A stretch of 64,000 nt of DNA from Macrostomum hystrix (GCA_950097015.1 CATNEN010000038.1:3827001-3891000), one strand, 5' to 3'; numbered from the stretch's first letter, positions 40,794 through 53,354 are shown. Program-made: numbers and translations. Notes: generated by a model not told the origin, from the letters alone.

Positions 40794-43304
40794 ATGTCTG
40801 ACGGAAGCGGAGTGTCTACGGGTGTCAGCGGTGGCATGTTCAGTACAGAAGCCTCCTTGACTGTTGGCGTCGGTGTTGGCGACGTCGCGACAAAATTGGA
40901 AGTCAAAGCTAAAAGTTTTCAGGGAAACAAAGGGAATCAGGAGCCTGAAGCATCTGAAGCATCGACTGAAAAGAGCTCGGAGAAGCCTGAAGCATCGACT
41001 GAAAAGAGCTCGGAGAAGCCTGAAGCATCGACTGATAAGAGCTCGGAGAAGCCTGAAGCATCGAAAGAAGAGAGCTCGGAGAAGCCTGAAGCATCGACTG
41101 ATAAGAGCTCGGAGAAGCCTGAAGCATCGGCTGAAGAAAGCTCGGAGAAACCTGAAGCATCGAATGAAGAGAGCTCCGAGAAGCCTGAAGCATCGACTGA
41201 TAAGAGCTCTGAGAAGCCTGAAGCATCGACTGATAAGAGCTCTGAGAAGCCTGAAGCATCGACTGATAAGAGCTCGGAGAAGCCTGAAGCATCGACTGAT
41301 AAGAGCTCTGAGAAGCCTGAAGCATCGACTGATAAGAGCTCGGAGAAGCCTGAAGCATCGACTGATAAGAGCTCCGAGAAGCCTGAAGCATCGAATGATA
41401 AGAGCTCCGAGAAGCCTGAAGCATCGAATGATAAGAGCTCAACAAACGCCGCTGGACATGACGAAGCTCTCGACAGCAGTCGCGGCTTTCGCATCTTCGG
41501 CGTCGAATTCGCTCCGTTGAACACCCCGATGCGACGCCGGCTGCAGACGCTGGCCGTCCTGCAGTGGCTGCTGTCCATCACTATCTTGCCCATTGTGTGT
41601 GTCCTGTTCATCCTGCTGACCCTGTTCACTCCTCTGGCGCCGTTCTCGTTAGCCTACATCGGCTGGATTCTCGTCTTCGATCGGAACACGTCGCAGCGCG
41701 GCGGTCGCCGCTCGGACTGGGTTCGGCGCTGGTCCCTGTGGCGCCACTATCGCGACTATTTCCCCATCCGGTTGGTGAAGTCGGCGGATCTGGACCCGGC
41801 GCAAAACTACCTTATCGGTTATCATCCGCACGGCATCATCAGCTGCGGCGCATTCTGCAACTTTGGCACCGAGGCTACCGGCTTTAGCGCCAAATTTCCC
41901 GGCATCAAGCCTTACTTGCTCACCCTGCGACTCAACTTCTTCTGGCCACTTCTGCGCGGCTACTTCATGTCCGCCGGCCTCTGTGATGTCAGCCGGAGCA
42001 GCTTGAAGTGGATTCTGGGCCGCGAGGGCGGCGGCAACGCTGCCATCATTGTGGTCGGCGGAGCGCAGGAGGCTCTGGACGCTAGGTGAGTTTTATCGAT
42101 CTGGAATCTGGTTGCTAGGATACCAGGTAAATCTCTAAGGATCTGGTTGCTAGGATGCGAGGTAAATCTCTAAGGATCTGGTTGCTAGGATGCGAGGTGA
42201 ATCTCTAAGGATCTGGTTGCTAGGATGCGAGGTGAATCTCTAAGGATCTGGATGCTAGGATGCCAGGTGAATCTGTAAGGATCTGGTTGCTAGGATGCGA
42301 GGTGAATCTCTAAGGATCTGGTTGCTAGGATGCCAAGTGAATTTATCTAAGGATTAGGTTGCTAGAGTACCAGGTGAATCTGAAAATATTTGGTTGCTAG
42401 GGTTCAAGATGAAACTGAAATGATTTGGTTGCTAGGGTACCAGGTAAATCTATAAGGATTCGGTTGCTAGGATACCAGGTGAATCTCTAAGGATTCGGTT
42501 GCTAGGATACCCAGGTGAAACTATAGAATCTCGTTGCTTGTGGAACGGGCGGTTCTTGTTGCTGCAGCCGGGAAAAAATGCCACCTGTTTTCCACCCAGA
42601 CCCGGCAACTACAAGCTAACCCTGCTGCGGCGCAAAGGCTTCGCCCGCATGGCCCTGCAGACCGGGGCCCATCTAGTGCCCTGCTTCAGCTTCGGCGAGA
42701 ACGACTTGTTCAGGCAGGCCGCCAACCCGCCCGGCTCTCGCGTGCGCGCCTTCCAGCAGCTGTTCAAGGTGCCTTCACCTACGAACCGATTCATCCAGCA
42801 ATTCTCACCCCTTTATACAGCAATTCTCACCCCTTCATCCAGTAGTTCTCACCCCTTCATCCAGCAATTCTCACCCCTTCATCCAGCAATTCTCACCCTT
42901 TCATCCAGCAATTCTCACCCTTTCATCCAGCAATTCTCACCCTTTCATCCAGCAATTCTCACCCTTTCATCCAGCAATTCTCACCCTTTCATCCAGCAAT
43001 TCTCACCTTGGTTTTCCCTCCGCCTCACGTGCCGATCCGTTCGCAATTCCAGGGCGCCATGGGCTTGTCCCCGCCGATATTCTACGGCCGCGGCGTCTTC
43101 AACTACACATTCGGCTTGCTGCCGTTCCGGCACTCGGTCACCACGGTGGTCGGCGCTCCGATTCCGGTGGAGAAGTGCGCAGAGCCCACCCAGGAGCAGG
43201 TGGAGCAGCTGCACCTGCAGTACATGGACCGCCTGGCCGAGCTATTCGATGAGCACAAGGGTGAGCACGGCGTGCCGCAGGAGGTTCGCCTCGAGTTCGT
43301 GTAA
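40794..43304 (+). CDS. DGAT2: Diacylglycerol/monoacylglycerol O-acyltransferase, DGAT2 family
   Basis: Three exons in phase: 40794-42085, 42600-42768 and 43053-43304, 570 aa. The catalytic HPHG motif of the DGAT2/MOGAT family is at residues 344-347 (YLIGYHPHGIISCGAF). Other family blocks follow: GIKPYLLTLRLNFFWPLLRG, IIVVGGAQEALDARPGNYKL, RKGFARMALQTGAHLVPCFS, FGEND, FYGRGVFNY and PITTVVG-like VTTVVGAPIPV. A membrane hairpin lies near residues 245-300. These enzymes make triacylglycerol from acyl-CoA at the ER and lipid droplets. The N-terminus is unusual: about 15 copies of an 11-residue acidic repeat (SSEKPEASTDK) at residues 55-217, which explains why the chain is about 180 residues longer than vertebrate DGAT2. 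DGAT2 versus MOGAT cannot be separated by eye. Confidence 0.95.
40955..41440 (+). repeat. 33 bp coding minisatellite in DGAT2 exon 1
   Basis: Fifteen in-frame units (the last one partial) encode an 11-residue Glu/Ser/Lys/Pro repeat. Most changes between units are silent or swap Thr, Asn, Ala and Lys at one position. The other two plus frames and the minus strand are also open, by periodicity. Confidence 0.95.
42092..42525. repeat. 35 bp minisatellite at the DGAT2 intron 1 donor
   Basis: About 12 units with ggatctggttgctaggatgc and gaggtgaatctctaa. The array starts immediately after the donor, and each unit has GAGGTGAAT or CAGGTAAAT, donor-like words. The unit resembles the junction GCTAG/GTGAGTT plus the following gatctgga. 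Confidence 0.93.
42785..43012. repeat. 22 bp minisatellite in DGAT2 intron 2
   Basis: About ten units of ttcatccagcaattctcacc plus two bases fill the intron 42769-43052. The array begins 18 bases after the donor. Confidence 0.94.
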
Positions 43305-43580
43305 CGGCGGACTTGTTTAACATGCTGTGTTTTTCCGTAGTTAGTAGCTCTACATTAATCAGTGTCTTAAGCCACTCTTAGTTTTTCTAGCTACTCATAG
43401 TTTTTATCCAGTGCTCAGTGCATAAAAGGTTTACTATTTTTTTACTCGAACGAGACTTCTTAGAAATTGGAATTTTTAAGCACTATTGAAATTCGACTAC
43501 TGAAAGTTTTTGTATTTTAGTTTGTTGCTTATGGTTTATATTTGTTTTACCTCTTAATTATTTAGAGGTTTTAGTATTTT

Positions 43581-43591
43581 AATAAAATAAA
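43581..43591 (+). promoter_or_regulatory. Overlapping polyadenylation signals of DGAT2
   Basis: Two overlapping AATAAA words, about 280 bases after the stop codon, in AT-rich sequence followed by a T-rich stretch. Confidence 0.55.
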
Positions 43592-43714
43592 CAGCCATTA
43601 TTTACTATTTTTTGTGGCTGCTTTGCATGCCTAAACTAGCGAAGGCAAAATATGTGGTTCGCCGAAAGCCTTCTGTGTCTTCCTGACTCAGCTTCTGCGC
43701 ACCCATCCCGATCG

Positions 43715-44035
43715 CACTTAACACCCACCCCACTCCCTTTAGCACCCAAACCACTCCCCTTAGCACCCAACCCACTCCCTTTAGCACCCACCCACTCCCC
43801 TTAGCACCCAACCCACTCCCCTTAGCACCCACCCACTCCCTTTAGCACCCACCCACTCCCTTTAGCACCCACCCACTCCCCTTAGCACCCACCCACTCCC
43901 TTTAGCACCCACCCACTCCTTTTAGCACCCACCCCACTCCCTTTAGCACCCAACCCACTCCCTTTAGCACCCACCCCACTCCCTTTAGCACGCACCCTAC
44001 TCTGCCCTAGCATCCAACCCACTTCCCTTTGCACT
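43715..44035. repeat. 20 bp minisatellite, CACTCCCTTTAGCACCCACC
   Basis: About 17 units, 19-20 bp each, decaying at the 3' end. It starts about 130 bases beyond the DGAT2 polyadenylation signals. Confidence 0.92.
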
Positions 44036-44784
44036 CAACACACTTCCCTTAGCTCCCACCTAACCCTACACATGCGGATCAGACACCAAATTGATAAGTC
44101 GATTTAGGCTATAATTAATTGAAAAGGCTGCGATCAATAATATCTCGCCAAACCTTTAGAAAGAAAAGAGTGCAATTTAACCGAAAATGTTTTATTTAGT
44201 TTTTTTACTTAGTGCAACCGCTGTTAAGCATTTTATGAGGCCGTAGAAAGCTGCAAAGCGCAAAAGAAGGCAAATCAAGTGTTTAAAAAATTTGCTTTTT
44301 AGTAGCAAAAGTTAAACCCTGCTACCGCTAGTAGCTGAACAGTTGAAGGGCTTGTGTCAAGGTTTTGATTTGCTTAGCTTTACTTATTCTAAAAAAGCAG
44401 CAAGCAGGTAGGATGATGATGTTTTATAGCCCACTGGCCAGCCATTGTTGTTCATTTTCTGGCACTTTGTTTATTGGAATTAAAAACGAATAGATGCAAC
44501 TTAATCATAGAAAACTGCGCTAATTAACAATTGCAATGCGAAAATGGGGACTTTGAAAAGTACTTTTGGGATTTCTATAGATTGTGCCAGTAGTTAAAGG
44601 CAAAAAAGTGAAATTAACTATTTAAAAAAGCTTAACGCATAGATAACATGTAGGAAGCAGGTATTTATTTAGGGCTGGCAATGTTTACGGATCAATTCAT
44701 TACTCGAGTAGAAGCTGCACTACTGTACTCACATGAAACAAACAAATATTGATTGAGCAAGCTCAAACTTAGTAGGCTTGTGTA

Positions 44785-44912
44785 CACCGTACAATAAACT
44801 AGTACTAGTACACCGTACAATAAACTAGTACTAGTACACCGTACAATAAACTAGTACTAGTACACCGTACAATAAACTAGTACTAGTACACCGTACAATA
44901 AACTAGTACAGT
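44785..44912. repeat. 26 bp repeat with ACTAGTACTAGT palindrome
   Basis: Five perfect copies of acaccgtacaataaactagt plus actagt. Each junction forms the palindrome actagtactagt. The lack of divergence points to recent expansion. Confidence 0.92.
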
Positions 44913-45019
44913 ATCCAGTTAAACTAAGCAGACTTTGATTTTAAAGCAATTTTCTTGCTAAGTCGTTTGATCTTCTCTGAAAAATGTGGAGTAGCTTATC
45001 TGTTTAATGAGGGAGGGAG

Positions 45020-45150
45020 GTGGTGAACTAGCAGTTAAGAGACGTCGGGAGTTCGAATCTAAACCCAATGAAAACTATTATGGCGGGCCCAGTCCATGGA
45101 CTGAACGCAGTTTTTTGCAGTGTTGGCTGTACACCAGGTCGAGTTGGTTA
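45020..45150 (+). mobile_element. SINE family B-related fragment
   Basis: A box-B-like word, gggagttcgaatct, is followed by ggcgggcccagtccatggac and tgaacgcag, which resemble the ggcggactgaacgcagcc end of the copy at 62344-62590. The middle is missing. Confidence 0.45.
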
Positions 45151-45884
45151 TTGGGCTAAATCTAATAAATTAATTTTTTCGATACGCATCTACCAAACAC
45201 TCACAATATTTGACCAGCAAAAAATTTGAGAATCAACTCAAAAAAAGCTGAAGATGTTCAAATTGAGAAGCTGAGAGTTGCTTGAGTACAAAAGAGAAAT
45301 GGCAGCAAAAAAGCAATTCCTATGAGGCCGGGCAGCAAAAAGCCTAAACAAAAACAGTAAATAGAGTGGCAGGTAGACAGTTTGTGACAGCGCGCTAAGC
45401 TGCTAACTGTATGACACAATAGTAACAACAGGTTGTAACATACGCAGTAGCTATAGTAGCTAATATAGTAGCTGATAGATATCTGACCGACCGAGTAGCG
45501 AAACAGAAATCAAATACAACTGGCTGGTACATACAGTTCTTATCACATTATAGATTGAATTTCTGGCTTTTTTGAATCACAATTATAATTGGGTTATCTC
45601 TAAAATATGCATCTAAATATGTGACCGCACACTTTGAGACGCGATTGCTGTGAAAACAAAGCAACTGTATCCGGTTAAGTACAGTTTTACTGCAATCCTG
45701 TTCAATGACCTGCTTTAAATAATGTGGAACCAACACTTTATGTGAAACACTACTTTAGGAAATACATACGAGTTTCAGAAACAAAAAAGAAAAGCAAAAC
45801 CAAACACAACTAAGAGTCTTAAACGCGTGAATAAACTTTACTTGATGTCTGTGTACAGTGGTTAGGGTAAAGGCTGGCCGGAGT

Positions 45885-46108
45885 CTTTACATGGGGTGGG
45901 TGGAGGCTGGCTGGAGTGTGTACATTGGGGTGGGTGGAGGCTGGCTGGAGTGTGTACATTGGGGTGGGTGGAGGCTGGCTGGAGTGTGTACATTGGGGTG
46001 GGTGGAGGCTGGCTGGAGTGTGTACATTGGGGTGGGTGGAGATTGGCTGGAGTGTGTACATTGGGGTGGGTGGAGATTGGCTGGAGTGTGTACATTGAGG
46101 TGGGTGGA
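45885..46108. repeat. 34 bp minisatellite
   Basis: Six units of gtgtgtacattggggtgggt plus ggaggctggctgga, with two diverged last units. It lies beyond the SPTLC2 3' end. Confidence 0.93.
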
Positions 46109-46456
46109 AAAAATATTGTTTATCCATCGCGTTTTTATGAAGAACTTTTCAAGCAAGACGGCCGAGTGAAACAAAACATTTGAACTGCACAAAATCTTTC
46201 AAAGTACAAAAATTGCTAGCCAAAGCACAAAAACAAGTGTCAAGAAAAAAACAAGTTAAACTAGAACTTTAAAGACAAAAAATACCCACCAATTTTCAAA
46301 ACTCTTCCGTGTCTATTTATTAGTTTAACCACTCGAAGATAAAAACTTATCTTTATCCGATATGTTTCGAAAAATCTAGAAGCCTATTATTCATATATTT
46401 GTGCGAAGAGTTAAGTCCAGTGTCCCATTGGTACGCGTGGGAGAATCTCCGAGACC

Positions 46457-49400
46457 TCAGGAGGCGGCAGCAACAGCAGCCGACAATTCCTTCAGCTCAT
46501 TGAAGTTGCCGACATCGCCCCGACAACCCACGCCGGCAGAGCCGTTGGCAGGTGGCACCTTCTCAGAGTCGCAATCAGCCAGCTGCTTCTCGGCCCACTC
46601 CCTGGTGATGGCTTTAGTCCAGGCTGGGGGCGGGCGCCGGCTGTACTTCATCAGCAGCAGGTTGGTCACTTCGTCGATAATCTGGACGCTGCGATCGATA
46701 ATGTCCAGGCTGTGAGCGGCGGACAGGCAGAACCTGGCCCGAGACTCAATGATGGGAGTAGCCGGGTAGCCCACAACCACTGTGCCTAGGCCGCGCTTTA
46801 GCGTCTGGCGACCGAATGCGGCGATCTTACCGGGCATGAAGATCATCACAGGCACTACCGGGCTGGCCCTGGGTGGCGGCAAAATTTAGGCATGACATTA
46901 TTTGTATTTCTACTGATAGTAGTTTAAAACGCAAAGGGGCACGATATTATTTCTGACATTCAAAATCTGCTTTTTTAAAGCCGAAACTTCTGTAAATAAT
47001 TGGACATAATACTCGTAACACATTAGGGCCGGAGGTCTGAACTAACTCACCATTTGAGTCTGCATGAAAATAAAATTATCTCAAGAGGGTCGCCAGTGCA
47101 GGCTGGCTCACCTGTGCCCATAGACAATGACACCCAGCCTGTGCAGGCTAGCTCACCTGTGCCCATAGACAATGACACCCAGCCTGTGCAGGCTAGCTCA
47201 CCTGTGCCCATAGACAATGACACCCAGCCTGTGCAGGCTAGCTCACCTGTGCCCATAGACAATGACACCCAGCCTGTGCAGGCTAGCTCACCTGTGCCCA
47301 TAGAAAATGACACCCAGCCTGTGCAGGCTAGCTCACCTGTGCCCATAGACAATGACACCCAGCCTGTGCAGGCTAGCTCACCTGTGCCCATAGACAATGA
47401 CACCCAGCCTGTGCAGGCAGGCTCTAAAGTACTGCGTATTAACAGCCAGCTGTTTGAGCCTCCTGGCTCCTTCGCCGGCAGGCCCGGCCCGTCCCATCAA
47501 CACCTTGAAGGCGGTGAGGACCTGGGCGGCTACAGGTGCTGGCATTGTGGCCCCATACAGGCTGCTGTGACTCCGCTGACGCAGCAGCTGGATTAGGGCC
47601 TTGCTGCCGGCGATGTAGCCGCCAGCGCCGCCGAAGCTCTTAGTGAAGGTGCCCATGAGGATGTCGATGTCCCTGGGATTGCAGCCGTAGTAATCGACAA
47701 CTCCGCGACCTCGCTTGCCCATAGCGCCAATGGAGTGAGCCTCATCCAGGTACAGGTAGGCTTTGTACTTCTTCTTCAGGGCAATAAGCTCAGGTAGGCG
47801 TATAACACTGCCCTCCATGCTGTAGACACCTTCCACCTGCGGAGTTTGGGGTGCCAAATGGAGAGTTGCAGGGTGCAGGAAACGTAGGCCTCCAAACAGA
47901 AGAAGACAGGAAACTGGGAAACATGATTAAGAGTAAAAAACTTCCTTGAATTGAGCGGTCGCCAAGTGTTTTTGGAAATTATTACTAATAAGTTATTCTA
48001 AACAAGCTCACCACAATGAGAATCTTGCGAAATGGCCGCCTAGTTCGGTCCTGGCCATAGACGATGGCCTCCCGTAGTTTAGCTTCCAAATCGGCCGGAT
48101 CATTGTGCTTGAAGACTTTGATCTTGGCGCCGGTTAGCCGAGCCCCAAGCACCAAGGAGCTGTGGTTGAGCTCATCCGAGAGCACGCAGCAGCCTTTGCC
48201 AATCAGGGCCGGCATATTCAACGAGTTGGTGGCAAAGCCCATTGGAAAGGCGATGGCGTCTTCGGCTCCGACGAATTCAGCCACGGTGGCTTCCAGCTCG
48301 GTGTGCAGATCGATGTTGCCGGCCTCGCCACGGGGACTGCAGACGCCGCAGCCGAATCGCTCGGTGGCGTCGGCGGCGGCGTCGGCGCAGGGACCAGCGG
48401 CCTCGGCGAAGCCCAGATAATTGTAGCTGCCGAAGTTAATAGCCCGCGTGCTGGTGCCCGGATATTCGAAGCTCCAGCCGTGATCCGGGCTCTTCCGGTC
48501 GATGATTTCGAACTCGGCGCCAGGGCAGGTGCGAATCGGCCGGTTCCAGCAGTCGCGAATGCGTCGGTACAGGTTGCGGGTGTAGAAAGACTCGAAGTTC
48601 TGGTACAACGGCACGAAACTCTGCGAAGCCATTTAGAAGAGAAAATAAAAGAATTTTAAGAGGCCAGTAACTTTAATGAGAACCAGTGTTACGACTATTT
48701 ATAAAAGTAAAAGTACCATAAAAGTAACGACTATTTAGTAACGAAAAAACACAACTGAGGTTAATTTAAATCGTTACTTTCAGTTTTTCAACATTTTTCT
48801 ATATAAAATATGCAATATTTATACGTTAACGTGTTTTAAACACGTGTAGCTTTGTTTATCAATCATTACTCATATTATATGGTGTAATTTCCAACATCCA
48901 CTTTTTTCGACTCAGTATCACTCAGTATCATGGACAACTCATTATCACTCTTGCCCATTTTGCGCTTGAGTTTAGTAGCCATGAGATCACATGAAGATTG
49001 TAGATTAGATTGATAATATAGATGATTAATGATAATATAACATTGCCTACAAAGTAAAGAAACAGACTATACTTAGTATTCGTATTGACCAAGAAATATT
49101 TCGCAAATTTGCAGCTTGTAAAAAAAGACAAAAAACGTCAAATCAAAAGATACTGTCGCCAATTATTTAAAATTGACTATATTTTGATGGAAACTGGTAA
49201 CAAAAAATAGTCTGGTAACGGCAAACGCGCCCAACACTGATGAGAACCATTTTTTTATATGCATTACATAATCTACCAGGAGCTTTCATTTTAATGGTTA
49301 GAGCTTCGGGCATCCGAAAGAGAGGTCCCAGATTCGAATCTTAACACAAGACAAATTATTTGTGTCCCTTAGCAAGATATTTCCACTCTCCGTTGCTTTC

Positions 49401-50014
49401 AGTTCAAACAGCTGTAGATTCCAAAAGAAAACTGTCTTTAAACACTTCTAAATCGCAAAATACTTAACTCTATATAATCTCACCAAAGTAGAAAACGGAC
49501 AAACGTCAGTGAAACCTAATTTAGCTCTCTAACACAATGCTGTTGTAATCTCGATAATACTTAAAAGGCTAACCTTATCAGGTTGTTAAATACAAAAACA
49601 CAAAAAGTCACCTGACACCTGTCTCCCAAATAGATACAGTGGCTTACGCTTTACTATAAGCGATTTTCTTATCTATCCATTACCATGGTTACCAAAAATG
49701 ACTCACAACTTACTGACAAGACACACAAATAACTCAATGCAAAGTAAAAAAACTGCACAAAAACAAGCACCATGCTACTTTCAAATCAGTTTAGCAAGGC
49801 TTTAATTAAGAATGCGGACATAGGCCAGTCACAAAATAGATAGCACTCTCACCTTAGTCCGAGCTGGCTCAGTGGCAATGAGGTTCTTCTCAAAACCATG
49901 TTTTCTAAGAAAGTCGCGCAGATGACCTATGAGAGCCAGCATGACATAGCCAATGTAGGTGATAATGGCCACTGCATAGGGTGTTGGCTCAAACTGTTCC
50001 TCATGCTCAATCAT
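46457..50014 (-). CDS. SPTLC2: Serine palmitoyltransferase, PLP-binding subunit 2
   Basis: Four exons join in phase on the minus strand: 50014-49853, 48620-48012, 47836-47382 and 46868-46457, about 545 aa, close to human SPTLC2 (about 560). It condenses L-serine with acyl-CoA, the first step of sphingolipid synthesis, in the ER with SPTLC1. An N-terminal membrane helix ([20 protein letters not shown]) is followed by the aminotransferase fold: [24 protein letters not shown]-like [46 protein letters not shown] with Asp288, and [15 protein letters not shown] with the PLP lysine at 323. The C-terminal block [20 protein letters not shown] is also typical. The ATG at 50014 is plausible, but an acceptor-like ctccag just before it leaves room for a 5' exon. 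The third intron starts with seven copies of its own splice donor. Confidence 0.95.
47098..47420. repeat. 45 bp minisatellite made from a splice donor, SPTLC2
   Basis: Seven units of 45 bp. On the transcript strand each carries the last 37 bases of the SPTLC2 exon, ending CTATGGGCACAG, plus the first eight intron bases GTGAGCTA. The first unit is the real junction at 47382/47381; six copies follow inside the intron. Copies are almost identical (one has a single base change near 47303). Confidence 0.95.
49285..49450 (+). mobile_element. SINE family B copy
   Basis: A tRNA-like head (atggttagagcttcgggcat, then cccagattcgaatctt as box B) is followed by tttgtgtcccttagcaagat and ttcaaacagctgtaga. 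The same order occurs at 62344-62590. It lies in the first SPTLC2 intron. Confidence 0.6.
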
Positions 50015-53000
50015 TCTGGAGATCTGGATTCAAGTTAATGTGCATTTTTTATAATAAAGAGAACTTCTAAATAAGTCACAAAAACACATAAAATAGTAAT
50101 ATTAACATTTAATAAAAAGTAAGCTGGCTAAACGTAGAATATATTGATAGAGTTTGATCAATTACTATACACTCGCATATATGCGCAACCTCCTAAATCT
50201 TAGCCGGCCATGCGACTTAGTTTTTGCTCTCATTTGCGACTTAGTTTGTTTCATTGCTCTATTTACGACTTAGTTTGCTCTCATTTGCTCTCTTTTTCTC
50301 TCCCCTTTTTCCTTTTCTTCATGCCTTCCTTTTTTGTCCCTTGGTCCCCCCTTTGATTTTTTTGCGCTTGGTCAATTGGTTTTTGCGACTTACCTTGCTT
50401 GGCCCTCGTTTCACCCGGCCGGTTCGGCTGGGTCGGCCGGGTGTTGCGCATGTATGTACACTCGGCATGAGTGGTTTATCTTTCTAGGGCACTCACTCAA
50501 TACACTCAATATATTTAGAAACAACTTTTTTGTTTGTTCTTTTTTATACAGGGTGAATTATGGTTTGTTACTAGGGGGCCTATTGGCACTATTAGCAAAA
50601 TATAAAATATTAAAAATATATAGATGGAACAAAATATATTTTGAGCATAATTAGCCACAAATTAAAATTCCTAAAATTAAAACACCCTACAACAGTTATT
50701 TCGAATCACCATTTATTACTATGCCTTATATGTGCCATTGGCAAGGCAAGTAAGTAAGTTCTTTGTAAAACAGTTTTCATTTGGAAAGAAAAATTGACCT
50801 TAATATCCACATTAGAAACTTTCTGCCATCCACATGTAAATATGTTAGGAGGCTAACTTAATGCTAGTTTTATCTAGGTGCCAAAAATAGGCCTAGCATA
50901 AGGCCAAGGTCTAAGGGCATTTTAGGGTAGGCCCTAATGTATCATCAACCAAACAAGAATGTGTATTTTTTTAACTTCAAACCTAAGCTACAGATTTTCT
51001 ATTTAAGATATGATGATAAATCAAAAGCCAAGTTATAGAAAACAGTTACATCTTTCTAAAAAGTATCTGCTTTTGCTATTTTGTCAAATAGAAAAAAGTT
51101 ATTCCTGCTTTTTATCTACAACCGAACAATGATTTTCATGTATCTTCAAACCAAACAGAGAATTTGATGTTTGCTTTTACAATTTGAGTGAGTGGTTTAA
51201 TCTTATTTTAAGGAGTGAACTATCATGAATTATGTAATTTTAAAGCATTTTTCATGCTCTATAAATAACTACATTTATGGTCATTTAATTGGCAAGCAAC
51301 AGCATACAATCTTCGTCTAAAGTACATACTGAAAAAATGTTGTTAAAAAGTATGCTTTTGCAATAAAAAATTCTACTGAAACATCAATATCTTTCTTTCC
51401 TCTTAATGCTTCATTGCACATCATGCCTCAGCTTGTAGATAATTTCTTCAACTTTCAAATTAGTTGTTCTGTGAAACACAATAGCTTATTTCTGTCTTGC
51501 ATGAGACCAAGGAAGGAGTCAAAATTCTTGTTTGGTTTTGAAGATAGGGCCTACACTGTTCGGTTGATGATACAATACCCTAGTACCTATTTACTTAGCC
51601 ATATTGCCATAAAGGATCAACTTTTGATTTATCTGACAAAGAATATTCTATAAGTTATATCAGTTTTTAATTTGCACATTAATTATAATACTAAATTATG
51701 AAGAAGTAATGAATAGAAAAGCACTTTGTAATTGATGACATTTAATGTTATTTGCAACTTAAGGAAACTGAGTTGGAAAACATTGTTATCAATTATAAGC
51801 AATAAGTTGTTGCATAGGAACTGTCATAGGAAAATAATTACTAATTGAGAAGGCTACCCTACTCAAAAATAAAAGTTTAGCTTCAAATATATGACTAACA
51901 AACAATTAAACGAATTAATAGGCCTAGTTAGTCACTGCTAGAAATTAGCAATTAAAGTTGGAACACACTATATTATACTATAACATAGCTTATGCGTATG
52001 CCACTGCTAAAATTAAAATAAATAAGCGTTTTTTAAGTACTTGAAATTACAAAAATTTAAATTGATTTTTCGCCTAAGTGACTTGTCGCGAAAAGGTTGT
52101 CGATTTTAATGTAAAGGACTGGTACCATACCATTACATAAACATGAGCATGCACCTCAGAATGACCTACATATAAGCCTATCCTATCCTATAAATATGCT
52201 TCAAGAATTTTGGCGGCGAAGTGAGTTAAAAAGTAAATACAAAAGCAAACGATCTAGATACGCCTAAAAATATAAAGTTCAAACTGTTTCCGACTGTATC
52301 ATAGAAAGTAATGCTTAAAAAGTACGAATCTTTATGCACTTGTTTTACATTTGATTTTGTTCGTTCCGGAAGTTTTAGATAATTATGGGCAGAGAGAACA
52401 TATTTTCATGTATATATTGGGTAGTATGCCCATTATATTGTATCTAATCTAAAAAATTCTCAAATTATTGAGCAAAGCAATCATACAATCATATATTATC
52501 TGACAATTAAGCAGCGCTTGAAAGAAAAAATGCTACCACTGCAGAAAATTTCTCGCGCCTTTTTAAAACCTAAATTTTCGAAGAATCATACCACAAAATT
52601 AGGAAAATACGGTGTTTACCATCTTTCTTGTTTAAAAGCTTACAAGTATTGTATTTTTTGTTTCTAATTTGTTTTACTTGTCCGCTTTTACTTTGATTAA
52701 TTTGTTCTAAAATATTTTTAGTCCGTTTCAGTGAGGTTTCAAATTTCAAGCGTTCGTTTCATTTTACTTTCTTTTACTAGTTTATAAATAACATAATGCA
52801 AAAATGCTTTGAAATTTGAGCAGTTTAATTAAAGCCACTTCTTTTTGTGAATACATAACTTTTTAGTTCATTTTAGTCATTAGATATATGCTTATTATCA
52901 AGTCTATAAACTTCAAAGCAATTGTGTCATATTTGAAATTATACAATTTAGGAAAATTTTATGCATAATCTGATAGTTCAAAGTTTCACTTATTTGTCAT

Positions 53001-53354
53001 AAAAAGATTTACTTTATTGAAACTTTATTGATAGCAGAATTGTCTTTTAGCTAGGCAAGACGCCAAAAAATTGTTTTGTTTTTACATTAGTATCCTATCA
53101 TTTTATTAAGCCTGCTATGTAGATTTCTATAATAGTTTTTTGTAGGTTTTTGCCAAAAGAAAATTCGCTAAAGCAAGCAAGTTTGCACAGCGCACCTGTT
53201 TTGTGTTAAGAATATTTATTAAACTGCATACGAGCTATTTTACGATATCTGAATCACCAAGTCTAATAACTGTGTTTCATAAAAAAGAGAAAACTTGTTT
53301 TTTATTTATGCAGGTAAGACAATATATTAAGAACGCTTTCGAAAAATATACAAA
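50015..53354. other. AT-rich spacer between divergent SPTLC2 and ANO8
   Basis: Likely holds both promoters. A short block at 50205-50400 repeats gcgacttagtttg three or four times. The rest is AT-rich with no supported gene, RNA or array. Confidence 0.55.

Larger units (their letters stand above)
43305..46456. other. Spacer between convergent DGAT2 and SPTLC2
   Basis: Overlapping AATAAA signals at 43581-43591 probably end DGAT2 transcripts. Three tandem arrays and a SINE-like fragment follow, listed separately. A possible SPTLC2 polyadenylation signal on the minus strand is at 46316-46321. No other gene is supported. Confidence 0.6.

Noticed and set aside
40937-41629. Minus-strand and alternate-frame repeat proteins over DGAT2 exon 1
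   Set aside because: Shadows of the 33 bp coding minisatellite. The frame joined to the HPHG acyltransferase domain is the real one.
45819-46192. Overlapping frames of QPPPTPMYTL and GWSVYIGVGG repeats
   Set aside because: 34 bp unit gives open frames on both strands. No exon signals or homology.
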